The notes below the pieces were generated by a model. That model did no database searches. It was given only the letters and a program-made list of their open reading frames with translations, and was not told where the DNA came from. Made by a program: the position numbers and the translations under genes. A stretch of 64,000 bases of DNA from Chinchilla lanigera (Eukaryota; Chordata; Mammalia; Rodentia; Chinchillidae): contig NW_004955469.1 in NCBI RefSeq assembly GCF_000276665.1, positions 8,839,639 to 8,903,638 on the forward strand, given 5' to 3'. This document shows positions 11,442 through 21,109 of the stretch, in pieces; the stretch's first letter is position 1, and each line of letters begins with the position of its first letter.

Positions 11442-11546
11442 ATCCTAAGATTCAACCCCAAATTTTCCCTACATAAAAATGACTAAAAGGGATAATGTTG
11501 AAAATGCTATTTGTCATCTGTAGGAAGGAGGTCATCCCCACTTCCT
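11442..11546 (+). repeat. inverted repeat, left arm (105 bp)
   Basis: This 105-bp segment reappears as its reverse complement at 12008-12112 with a single difference (A at the CTACATAAA position versus G in the complement of the right arm). The match stops sharply at both ends. See findings. Confidence 0.97.
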
Positions 11547-11547
11547 T

Positions 11548-11571
11548 CCAAATATATATATATATATTTGG
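11548..11571. repeat. 24-bp perfect AT palindrome
   Basis: CC, AAATATATATATATATATTT, GG reads the same on both strands. It lies immediately inside the left arm of the large inverted repeat. Confidence 0.95.
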
Positions 11572-11759
11572 GGATCATATTTATAATTTATGCTTAAATA
11601 TGCATAGATAGTTCATGAAATAAATGTTTTCATGTGCATGTTGCCTGTGTTAACAATGTTAATAGTTTGCTCACAAATAGATCCCCAGATGCCGGGCCCC
11701 TGAACAAAGCACAAGCCTGGGCTTTACACCCACTGAAGAGACAAAATGTTTTCCTTTTC

Positions 11760-11960
11760 TTTTCTGTGAGGGTGGGTACTGGGGATTGAAGTTGGGACCT
11801 TTGCACTGAACTGTACCCCAACCTTTTTTTTTTTAACTTTTTTTTTTAATTTTGAGACAGGGTCTCACTATTTTGCCCTGGCTAGGTTTCAATTCGGGAT
11901 CCTCCTGCCTTGGCCTCCCAGAATGCTGAGATTACAAGAGTATACCTCCACACCCAGCAG
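11760..11960 (-). repeat. antisense ID fragment plus B1-type SINE
   Basis: A reversed ID ('GGTACTGGGGATTGAAG' to 'GTACCCCAACC', 11775-11822) is followed by a T-rich stretch and a reversed B1 (11844-11958). Both lie within the spacer of the 105-bp inverted repeat. Confidence 0.8.
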
Positions 11961-12007
11961 AATGTGTTTTCTTGACTTCCCAATCAAAAAAGATGAGCTC
12001 TAAGTAC

Positions 12008-12112
12008 AGGAAGTGGGGATGACCTCCTTCCTACAGATGACAAATAGCATTTTCAACATTATCCCTTTTAGTCATTTTTACGTAGGGAAAATTTGGGGTT
12101 GAATCTTAGGAT
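12008..12112 (-). repeat. inverted repeat, right arm (105 bp)
   Basis: Reverse complement of 11442-11546 at 104 of 105 positions. The spacer between the arms is 461 bp. Confidence 0.97.
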
Positions 12113-12224
12113 CAGAAAATGAAAAACACTCAGCAGACATCGTGAACCTTCCCGTAGCGATGTGTGCGTTCCCTTCCTGCCCACCGTACGTGCTGTTGGG
12201 CACCTACAGAGGCCTGGGTGTCAG

Positions 12225-12335
12225 CAATATTGGCGCTGAAAGAGCCATTTCACAGAGGAGGAAACTCGGGCCCAGTGGCTCCCAGGGGCTGTGTCAGGCA
12301 GACAGCAGGGCTGGTGATTGTGCCCGCGGAGGTCT
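12225..12335 (-). repeat. MIR fragment, antisense
   Basis: 'CATTTCACAGAGGAGGAAAC' followed by 'GGGCCCAGTGGCTC' and 'GACAGCAGGGCTGG' matches the reverse complement of the MIR core. Confidence 0.5.
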
Positions 12336-12339
12336 TGGC

Positions 12340-12912
12340 TGAGGAGTTAGAAGGCGTCTGCCTTCTGTAGAGTTAGTTCCCAAATCAGGGGTGTTCGTTC
12401 CATTTTCCCTCGGTTTTAGTTACATGTTAATGTGTTTTCTGAGGACTTTGGTGAGACTCACGATCCTCAGCTTTTGTTCACGTCGTGTGTGATCTCCTCC
12501 TCTTGGGTGTGGGCAAACTCTGTGAGGTGCTTTTGCTCCATAGACTGGCAAAGGTGGTAGGGATAGCATTCTCATGATTATACCAGCCCATCTTGATGAA
12601 GTGAGCCACTATTCTGGGAAAGCCTGCTGACCTCTGGAAATGGGTGGCCTCGAGGAGCTGAGGCTGGCCTCCCACTGAAAACCAGTGGCCACAAGGAAAT
12701 GAATTCTGCCAACAAGCAGAGGGAGCTTGGAAGCAGGTTTTTCCCCAGTCAGGAACCTAGAGATGATGTAAAGAATATGGGAGGGTGTGTGTAGGCTCTG
12801 TGCCATTTTATATAAGGGACTTGAGCATCTGCAGATTTCGTTGTCCTAGGTATCAGGGAGTCCTGGAGCCAACCCTGCGCAAACACCCAGGGATGCCTGT
12901 GTATAACAACCC
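12340..12912. other. intron 1, no recognised gene
   Basis: Single-copy-looking sequence; I recognise no gene or repeat. Confidence 0.3.
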
Positions 12913-12914
12913 AG

Positions 12915-13105
12915 CCCTGCTGGCTCTGCTGGTGCACACCTGTAATCCCAGCTACTTGCGAGGGTCGGGCAGGAGGATCACAAGTTTTGAGTCCAGCCTG
13001 GGCAATTTGGTAAGATCCTGTCTCAAAATAACAAGTAAAAAGTGCTGGAAATGAAGCTCAGCGGTAGAACAGCCCTGGGTTCAATCTCCAGCTCCGCAAA
13101 CAACA
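12915..13105 (+). repeat. B1-type SINE followed by ID-type SINE
   Basis: B1 body at 12918-13030 ('GGTGCACACCTGTAATCCC', ending CTGTCTCAAAATAAC), then a degenerate ID at 13040-13100 ('AAATGAAGCTCAGCGGTAG', 'GGGTTCAATCTCC'). The arrangement is like composite B1-ID elements known in some rodents. Confidence 0.8.
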
Positions 13106-13649
13106 TCTAATGCTTTGTGCGGTTCAGAGCACTCCGAAGAGCTCACAGGACTTACAGGATGAGTGGATAGTTTTTGCCTTAGTGAAAATGATTTTAAATT
13201 GCTTTTTCCTTCTGATTTTATTAACTGTGTAGCTACAGTGGAGAAATGTCAATATGGTAGGAGATGCATTAGGAAGAAGATGAAAGGTGCCTGACGTCCC
13301 ACAGCTCTGAGGTTTGGTGACCATCATTCACGCATCTCATCATTCACACGCTCTTGACACCATTCTGTCCAACTAAGTAAATACCACCTCTTCCCCTCGG
13401 GAAACTAACATAAATGGGGTGTCGCTACCCGTACCTTACTCCCTACACACAGGTAGATAATTTTTTGTCCTTGTCTATCCTATCAAAACAGGATCTTGTT
13501 ATTTGTGTCTATGTATGGGTGTCAGCGACACATGTACTGGTTATATTTATGTCTGCATGCCAAGGGCACGACAGATATGGATTGGATTTCTATTTTGGTA
13601 AAAGGTACAGTATCTCTATGATTTGTCTTGTCACTACCTCTTGGAGGAA
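13106..13649. other. intron 1, no recognised gene
   Basis: No gene or named repeat recognised; the right end may run into the following L1 fragment. Confidence 0.3.
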
Positions 13650-14690
13650 GCTGCAGAGATCTGACTTTTAAATGCCTAACAATCCAAGGCGTGGATGCTA
13701 CTGCAACATTTGCCTGTTGAAGGGTGCTCAGTTTGTTTCCATTTGTTTTCGGCCCTGCGCCTATCTCTACAGCTGATTCATTATATTCTTTTCTTTTCAC
13801 TCCTGTGCATAGGGTCTTAATAGTGGAGCCAGAGGCCCTTTAAAAATTTCAATAGAGATCTTTTTCAGGCTTTTCTAGAAGGGCATAATACTTCACATTT
13901 CCATCAGCAGAGTTTGAGGCTGTCCTTCAACCCTTCCCAACCTGTAGACCTCTCCTCTAGTCCTGCCAAGGTCAGGAATCACTCTTGAATTTTTGCCATC
14001 TGATGGATGTAAAGTGCTCCCTCATTGTCACTCGCACTTGCACCTCCTTGACTACTACAGGGGTTGTAGGTCTTTTCCTATATCGCGGGTTGTTTAGATT
14101 TGCTGTGTTGTGTATCACTTACTGCTAACCACCGCCCCTCTTTGTCTTGTTTGGTGTTTTTCCATTCAGTATGGAAGAGCTCACAGCTGTTACATGAACT
14201 GCATGTTTTCCCAGGCTACTTACTGTTTACCAATTGGCCTTATATTTATGGCACCTTTTACTTTACCAAATTAAAAAAAAAAATTTGTAATATCAGAAAT
14301 ATGTCTTTTCTTTTATGACCGGAGTTTCCAGACTGAGTTAAAATGTCTCCCCTACTCCTTGGTTGTGTATGCTACTTCCTGGATCATTATTCTAGTATTT
14401 TTATTGTTTTGTATTTTGTATTTAAATAAATTCCAGATGGATCACAGGAAGGCAGGAAGGCAATTTACTTTTCTTCCTGATGAATATCTAGTTGTGCCAA
14501 CATCATTTATTACATAAATCATTTTCTCCCATTGAGTTGAAGCAGCACTTTGGTTAGATTTCATCTAAATCTCTCCCAAGCACTGTCTTTTGCTCCACTC
14601 ATCTCTTTGTCCACTAATATGCTCACACTATGTACTTTTAAGTACAGTAATTTCAGGTAGCACATTTTAATGTTTACTAAAGAGGCTCAT
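13650..14690 (-). repeat. ancient L1 fragment, antisense
   Basis: The order of motifs is that of an antisense L1 3' half: 'TTTCCATCAGCAGAG', 'TTGCCATCTGATGGATGTAAAG', then 'CCAACATCATTTATTACATAAATC' (the complement of the conserved ORF2 stretch). Heavily diverged with indels; borders are approximate. Confidence 0.55.
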
Positions 14691-15151
14691 GACATTTGCC
14701 TTAGTGTAAAATTCACCGATGATTAGATATTTATGGAGTTATGTAACCATCATAGAATCTCATTTTAGAAAATTTCCATCCCTCCAGATAGAAACCTGGA
14801 GCTCACCTCCCATCCCTTCTCCTGCCCCCCCAAAGCCACGAATACATCAGAATAGAGAAAATACTGTGTATAGAGGAGCATTCCTAGTGTTTTATTCCTT
14901 ATGCCCAAGTATTTTACAGTGTTTTTCACTGTTGTTAATACAACATTTTTCCTACATCTTGCTAGCTGATGGCTACTATGAAAAACGCCCTTCATTAGTT
15001 TATCTCATAATCTATTACCAATTTCTAAGGTTTTTCTAACTACAATCTTAAAATAATTTGTCTCTTTTTTGAGTGAGATCATCATGGAAATTTAGTTTTC
15101 TTACCTTACTGCATTTTCTAGTAAGTTGCAAACATTATTTAATAATGGCTT
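14691..15151. other. intron 1, no recognised gene
   Basis: AT-rich; it may contain further decayed L1 3' sequence ('CAGTGTTTTTCACTGTTG'), but I cannot support a call. Confidence 0.3.
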
Positions 15152-15252
15152 GGGGGTGCTGCGGATGTAGCTCAGCGGCACAGCGCCTGCCCAGCAAGTG
15201 CAAAGTCGTGAGTTCAATCCCCGGTAACAGAAACAAAACAAAACAAAACAAA
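15152..15252 (+). repeat. ID-type SINE
   Basis: GGGTGCTGCGGATGTAGCTC through GTGAGTTCAATCCCCGGTAA, with an AAAAC-repeat tail. Near-identical flanks (AATGGCTTGGGG at 15145 and ATTGGCTTGGGG after the tail) mark the target-site duplication. Confidence 0.92.
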
Positions 15253-15424
15253 ATATTGGCTTGGGGAGTTATCCCTGCTTTATTCCTAATTATAATGACT
15301 ATGACTTTAGTATTTTACCCACTAGAATGGTATTTTTTTGTGTGTTGTTACTTTGTTAACTTGTCTTTTTTATACCTGAGCAATTGTTTTCAGTTCCCTT
15401 ATTAGATTTTTTTTTTTTTAAATC

Positions 15425-15760
15425 AGGAATGATAGTTCATCAAATGTCTTGTCAGCATTTATTTATTTTGGTTGTTTAGCTTTTCTCTGTTGATTTGTTA
15501 ATGTAAAGAACTATGTCGCTAAATTCCATGATCATGAATTGTCCTTGTTTCATGAAATAAGCCCCAGCAAGTCAAAGCAAAGTCAAAGTGTATCCTTGTG
15601 ATACACTTCAGCATCCTGCTTGCTAGACCCATACTTTATTTCTTTTGTATCTGTGGTCATGAGATTTGTGCAAGGGTTTACTGTTTCAGTTCTGTCCTCA
15701 TTAGGCTTCAATATTAAGGTTGTGTTGCTTTATCAAATGGAGCGAGGAGGTTGCCATTAA
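15425..15760 (-). repeat. L1 ORF2 fragment, antisense
   Basis: The reversed ORF2 pattern is recognisable: 'TTCATCAAATGTCTTGTCAG', 'TCTCTGTTGATTTGTTAATG', 'GAATTGTCCTTGTTTCATG'. Decayed. Confidence 0.55.
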
Positions 15761-16189
15761 AATGTTATTTTTTGGCGGCTCTTATTAACAGACTAAGGCA
15801 AGGAGAGTTAAACAAGGTTGAGAGGGAGTTATCTTTTCTTCATGTTTGTCTTTGGCGCCTAAGATGTAATGGTTGATTAAAGTTAATTTAATAGTTAACT
15901 TTTTAACCTTTGGTTGGAGCTGTATTGTGCGGTGCCTTAACCAGAGTGCCTCAACTGGCCACACACAGTTATTTAGGTTCAATTAAAGTTAAGAAGGTTT
16001 AAAAACTCAGTTCCTCAGGCATGCTAGCTGTGTTTCTAGTGCTCAGTAGCCACACTTGGCTCATGGGTGCTACCTCTGACAGCAAAGGCCAGAGAAGGTG
16101 GCAAACCCCAGCCAGTGGAGGCCTTGTGTGGGCTGGTGAGCTAAGGTTGGTTTTTATAGGTTTCATGGATTACTTAAAAAGAACATGTG

Positions 16190-16345
16190 ATCTGGACATG
16201 GTGGGGCACTCTTGCAATCCTAGCACTCAGCAGGCTGAGGCAGAAAGATTCCTGAAAGTTCAAGGCCAGCTTGAGCTTCAGCATGAATTCAAGACCAGTC
16301 TGAACTACATGGCCAAAAAGAGTATCAAAAAAAAAAGAGAGAAAG
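16190..16345 (+). repeat. B1-type SINE with internal duplication
   Basis: B1 body with two copies of the 'CAAGGCCAGCTTGAG..' / 'CAAGACCAGTCTGAAC' segment and an A/GAAA-rich tail to about 16360. Confidence 0.85.
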
Positions 16346-16360
16346 AAAGAAAAAGAAAAG

Positions 16361-17106
16361 AACATATAATAGCACCCAAATGTGGCCGCAAAGTGCTTGA
16401 TGTAGAGCACTGTCTCCCAATCTGAGTCGTGTGCATATACCTATTTTTTATAACATGATACTATATGATTGCTTGCTTATTATTTTTCTTTAAATAGATT
16501 TACCTTGTTACTTAAAATTTTTTAAAAATTATCAGCACAATAAATTTGCCATAAATGGATCATTGTAAAAATAAATACAGTGAAAGACAGCTCGAGTTAT
16601 TAAGTTCCAGTGACAAACCAGACCTTGCTTTCCTCACTGCTAAAGGGGGGAGGGATCAGCGAGTGGTAGGCATGAGGAGATACACACCCACCAGCTGAAA
16701 CATCTCCTTGATGGAATCAGAAAAATAAAAGACAGCTAAAATAGAAACTGCCTGCTCGCTAATGCTTCAGCATCATTGAAGTCAGGGCACGTGTACCCCA
16801 GTACACCAGTACACGTGTTTCTCAATTTTGGAACCTGGGCTTTGGGATGAGGAACATGGGACCATGAGCCTGGCTTAGGTAATGGCTAAGGTTGGGGTGG
16901 CCTACACTGAGGAGGCCACTATTGTTATCACATATGACCATGACTATGACCAGTGCCACTACTAGTACCCCTCTGAGTACTCTTAAAGGATTCCAAGACA
17001 TGTTTGCATCTCTTGAACGCACAGTTAGGGCACCTAATGTAAATGTGTAATTGGGGGGTGCCACTTTGACCCTCCAGAGAAATGACATCACAAAGTTAAA
17101 AGGCAA
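16361..17106. other. intron 1, no recognised gene
   Basis: No gene recognised. A short inverted motif CACGTGTAC / GTACACGTG occurs at 16788-16817 within a 'CCAGTACAC' repeat. Confidence 0.3.
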
Positions 17107-17192
17107 TGATAGGGCCCGTGATAGTGGCATAAGTGCCTGCCTGGCAAGCACAAGGTCCTGAGTTAGATTCCCGGAAAAAAAAAAAAAAAAAG
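17107..17192 (+). repeat. ID-type SINE
   Basis: A diverged ID ('GTGCCTGCCTGGCAAGCACA', 'CTGAGTTAGATTCCCGG') with an A tail. It is flanked by GCAATGATA on both sides, a 9-bp target-site duplication. Confidence 0.85.
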
Positions 17193-17439
17193 CAATGATA
17201 TTTCCTTTTATTGATCTTAGTTAAAAGACCTATAATTTAAAATTTGGGCAAATATTTCTGTATCTTCTATGAAGCTGCAGTCATATATGTGTTTATTTTC
17301 CTTAAAGAGAAATCAAATAAAATTCTTTCTAGAATGTCTATGTACAGAGAAGACCTGCTTTCTCTAAAACATTTTTGACTGGGACCTCTTGGACATTCCT
17401 GGCAGATGCAGGAGAGCCTCCTGTTTAGCTGTCATCCCC

Positions 17440-18375
17440 TGAAATTCTTTTCATAGGCTTATCTGTCAGCTGAATCCTCTTTGTGAAGTGTCTCTTTAAA
17501 TCTTTTGCTCATTTTTATTGGATTGTCTGTCTTATTGAGTTGTAAGAATTCTCTCTAGATTTTGCCCATAAGCCCTTTTTTAGATATGATTTGTGAATGG
17601 GTTTTCCCAGTCTGTGTCTTGTCTTTTCAAAATAATGTCTCCTGAAGAGCAACGGTTTAAATGTTGAATGAAGTTCCACTTATCAATTTTATCTTTTAGG
17701 ATTCATGCTTTTTGTTGTTGTTGCTGCTGTTGTTGTTGTAACCCAAGTTCCTAAAGACTTTGCATGTTTTCTTCTAGAAGTTTACACTGCAGCACCTGTG
17801 CTTATGTCTATGGTCCACTCTGAGTTCATTTTTTCCTTCATGGACGTTAATTGGTTCTAGCATCATTTGTTGAAATGATTAATCTTTCCTCTGTTGAATT
17901 ACCTTGGCACCTTTGTCAAAAATTGATTGGCCATATATATGGAGGTCCATTTCCGCACTGTACTCTTTACCATCCATATGTTTGTCTGTTCTTACACCAA
18001 TACCACAGTCTTGATTCCATGTTGAAATCAGATAATGTAACTTCCAACCTCGTTCTTTTTCAAAATTGGGTTACCTGAGCTAAGTCCTGGGTGTTTTATA
18101 TAAGTTTGGAATCCACATATCAGTATCTACAAATTGCTTATTAGAACTTCAATTCAGGTTATGCTGAATCTATAGATAAAATTGGGGAGAATTGACTCTT
18201 TAATATTAAGTCTTCCAGCCCATGAACACACTGTGTTTCATTAATTCAGTGCTTCTCATATATCTCTCAACAACATTATGAAGTTTTCGTTGTGCAAGTT
18301 TTGCATAATTAGTTAAATCTATCCTGTTGTTTGGATGCTATTTAAATGAGCTGGTTTTTAATATTGAAAGCTACC
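17440..18375 (-). repeat. L1 ORF2 3' part, antisense
   Basis: A long colinear match to the reverse complement of mammalian L1 ORF2: 'AAATCTTTTGCTCATTTTTA', 'TTGAGTTGTAAGAATTC', 'TAGCATCATTTGTTGAAATG', 'TTGATTGGCCATATATATGG', 'AATCTATAGATAAAATTGGG' and 'TTCCAGCCCATGAACACAC'. It is interrupted by stops and indels. A GTT/GCT-rich tract lies at 17713-17740. Confidence 0.85.
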
Positions 18376-18644
18376 TTATTCTCCAGTTCTCAGAAATGCA
18401 GTGGAACACTTGATTACCTGCAACAGAATAAGGCAGATTAGAAAGAGCTAAGCCTGCAGTGGGTGGGGTGTGGTGACAGGACGCCTGGTCACAGACGCTG
18501 GAGCAGCTTCATTGCATCTGACAGAGCACCTGTGATGGCCCAGAACATTGGATGGGTAACCCAGGCATGCAGGTGGCATGAAAACAGGTAGGTAAGGCAC
18601 TGTGGCAGGAGTACAGGCAGATAATTAGGAGGGGAGCAGCTGGA

Positions 18645-18806
18645 GTCGGGAAAGCATGCCAATAGGTAGAGGTACTCAGACACGGTGTGGAGTAAGTGAT
18701 GGCAGCAGTAGAAGGGTGTGCAACTTTATGGGGGTGGAGACATTAGGTTCCTTACAAACAGAGCTGGGGCACAGGGATCCTGCAGTCTGACCCTCAGCAA
18801 CAGCAT
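18645..18806 (+). repeat. direct repeat, copy 1 (about 160 bp)
   Basis: It starts GGGAAAGCATGCCAATAGG and ends CAGCAACAGCATAG. A similar block, with scattered substitutions and small indels, occurs at 19379-19541, 734 bp downstream in the same orientation. Confidence 0.85.
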
Positions 18807-19378
18807 AGCTGGAGCAGGCAGTCAGCGCTTATCCAGCACCAGATGGCCCACTCTGGAGTCCCAGCTTGTTAGGTGCACATCTTGCCTTTGAGGACGGTTC
18901 TTAGTCTGGACCACAAGTCACCTGAAAGTGGAAAAGAGGCTGCAAGGGACCAGCAACCAAGTACACTTGGCTACCTCTTCTGGGAGGTCAAAGGGGGATA
19001 CACTGAAAGCGTTTATAAAAAGAATCTCATCAGGTCCAGTTCCACATGTCTTCCACAAGGAACAGGTAAATAAGAGAAAGTGCTGGCATTCAGGATGGGT
19101 GAATTAGATGTGTAGACAACCTGACCTCTTCCTTTCATCTACCTGCTTCAGAGATGTAGCTATCTTCCCCTCTCTCCTTGGGAGGTGTTCATCAGGTGCT
19201 GCACAGCCCATGACCCACCGGTGCTTCACTAAGGTAAAGGAAGATATCTGCACTTTTTCAAACTCAAAGAAAAACCTTGGAACCCCAAACAATCTGTTGC
19301 TTAAACTTCATTCAAGGAAGGTAGCGGCCAGTGGGCTAAATCGTAGAGGATGTCTGCAGCCATCTGAGAACAGATGGT

Positions 19379-19541
19379 GTCAGGAAAGCATGCCAGCAGG
19401 TGGAAGTCCTCAGACACAGTGTGGAGGAGGTGATTGCAGCAGTAGAAGTGTGCGCTATCCTATGGGGATGGAGACCTTAGGTTCCTTACAAATGGGGTGG
19501 GGTACAGGGACCCTGGGGTCTGACCATCAGCAACAGCATAA
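19379..19541 (+). repeat. direct repeat, copy 2 (about 160 bp)
   Basis: Partner of 18645-18806; shared blocks include AGGTTCCTTACAAA and ATCAGCAACAGCATA. I do not recognise the family. Confidence 0.85.
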
Positions 19542-19569
19542 TCCTTTCCAGTGACTGCATAGCCTTCCG

Positions 19570-20260
19570 TTGTGTGAATGTACCAACAGTCCTCCTATTG
19601 CTACATCTTAAGCTTGTTCCCCAATTATTTGTTGTTATAAATAACAGTGCAATGAAGAATAACATCATAGTACAATTATTCCCTTAGAAGAAAGTCTTAG
19701 ATATGAAATCCACATTGTAAGTTTTCTTATAGATGTTCAGATTTCCTTTTGAAAACATGGTACCAATTAGAACCCTTCCTAGCTGTGTGCTTTTCTTACT
19801 TGCTTGGAGCACTGTTCCCCTTCATCTGTTCCATTATTCTAAGTGGAAAATGTCCTCTCATTTTGATTTGCATTTCTTCGTTAATGAAGGTGAAATCTTC
19901 TTTCACTTGCCTATTATTTATATATGTAAATTGGTTACCTATATATAATTGGTCAATTGGTTACCTATTAAAATCCTTTGCCTTTTTTCTTTCCTTCTCT
20001 TTTTGCAGTATTGAGGATGAAACCCAGAGCCTCCTGCCTTTTAGGCCAGTGCTCTACCACTGAGCTACCCTTAGCCCTGCCCATTTTTCCTGTTGGAGTA
20101 TTTATCTCATATACTGCAGATATTAATCATTGGTTATAATTCACAAATATGTCATAACCATTAATTTATTAAAAGTAATTTGTGGTATCTTTTGCTATAT
20201 CATGGCTTTTCACTATTATATAGTCTTATCTAAATCAATCTTGTTTTTTATGGTTTCTGG
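19570..20260 (-). repeat. L1 3' region, antisense, split by an ID SINE
   Basis: An L1-type antisense 3' segment ('TTGTTGTTATAAATAACAGTG', 'CATTTTGATTTGCATTTCTT') is broken by the ID at 19996-20082 and seems to resume after it ('CTGTTGGAGTATTTATCTC'). Confidence 0.55.
19996..20082 (-). repeat. ID-type SINE, antisense
   Basis: The reversed ID ends with GCTCTACCACTGAGCTACCC, the complement of the conserved 5' tRNA-like region. Confidence 0.85.
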
Positions 20261-20354
20261 CTCTAGATCATGCTAAGAAAAGCTGAATACAACTCAAGTG
20301 TTGTGAACATGTAAACATCCCCTTTTGTATTTTCCTCTGATATTTTACTGTGTT

Positions 20355-20642
20355 GTTTTTGATGTAAAATGTGAGTTTAATGATGTCATTCCTTTGCTTG
20401 AGATGTCCCTCGGCACCTTGCCCACACTGAGTGGCTCCTCTCAGGCCTTTGGAGATCTGGGCTCTGCCTTTACGGAGTCCCACTCTAGCCTGTTACAGTT
20501 TCTGGACAGTGCCTTGCTTGACTTCTGCCCTCCCCTGTTGAACTCCCAAGCAAGCATCAAACTTCACCGCAGGGTAGCTGCTGAGCAGAGGTCCCCTACC
20601 CCAGTCAGTGTGAAGCACTTCCCCACCTTTCTCCTTACCAAT
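20355..20642 (+). repeat. possible L2 fragment
   Basis: 'ATGATGTCATTCCTTTGCTTG' and the following codon-like pyrimidine pattern resemble the L2 3' ORF end. Diverged; tentative. Confidence 0.4.
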
Positions 20643-21016
20643 TGTATTAGGCAGCTTTCCCGCCACTGGGGCAAAATACCTAACTCCTACCGCCTAAAAG
20701 GAGCTTTATTTTGGCTCACAGTTTGGTCCATGGTTGGCTGGCTCCATGGCAGAAGTAGAATGGTAGGAAGGGAGAGAAAAGCTGCTTGCTCCAAGGTAGC
20801 CAGGAATCGAGTGAGAGGAGGAGCCAGGGACAATAATATACCCTCCCTCCAGGTCACACCCCAGTGACCACTCCTCCAACTCGACTCCACCTCCTAAGAG
20901 CACAGGCACTACTGAACTCATCAATGGATGAATCCACTGATGGATGTAGCACCCCATGAACCAGTTGCCCTGAAACACATGAGGCTTTGGGGACATTTTA
21001 GATCTAAACTGTAACA
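20643..21016 (-). mobile_element. MaLR/MLT1-type LTR, antisense, nearly complete
   Basis: Read on the minus strand it starts TGTTACAGTTTAGATC, contains an AATAAAGCTCC polyadenylation region near its end, and finishes GCCTAATACA. This gives the TG...CA boundaries of an LTR about 374 bp long. No internal ERV sequence is next to it, so it is a solo LTR. Confidence 0.65.
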
Positions 21017-21047
21017 CTGACACAGCTCTCTGAGCTCCTGATCTCAC

Positions 21048-21104
21048 ACTGAAATGCCTGATGAAGTGTTTCTTCCCACTAGGAACTTCATCAGGCATTT
21101 CAGT
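21048..21104. repeat. perfect hairpin, 20-bp arms, 17-nt loop
   Basis: Arm 21048-21067 reads ACTGAAATGCCTGATGAAGT and 21085-21104 is its exact reverse complement. The loop is 21068-21084. See findings. Confidence 0.97.
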
Positions 21105-21109
21105 TGAGT

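Noticed and set aside
15152..15252. tRNA gene (tRNA-like A and B boxes)
   Set aside because: The boxes belong to an ID SINE with an A-rich tail and target-site duplication; it cannot fold as a complete tRNA. The same applies to the other ID copies.
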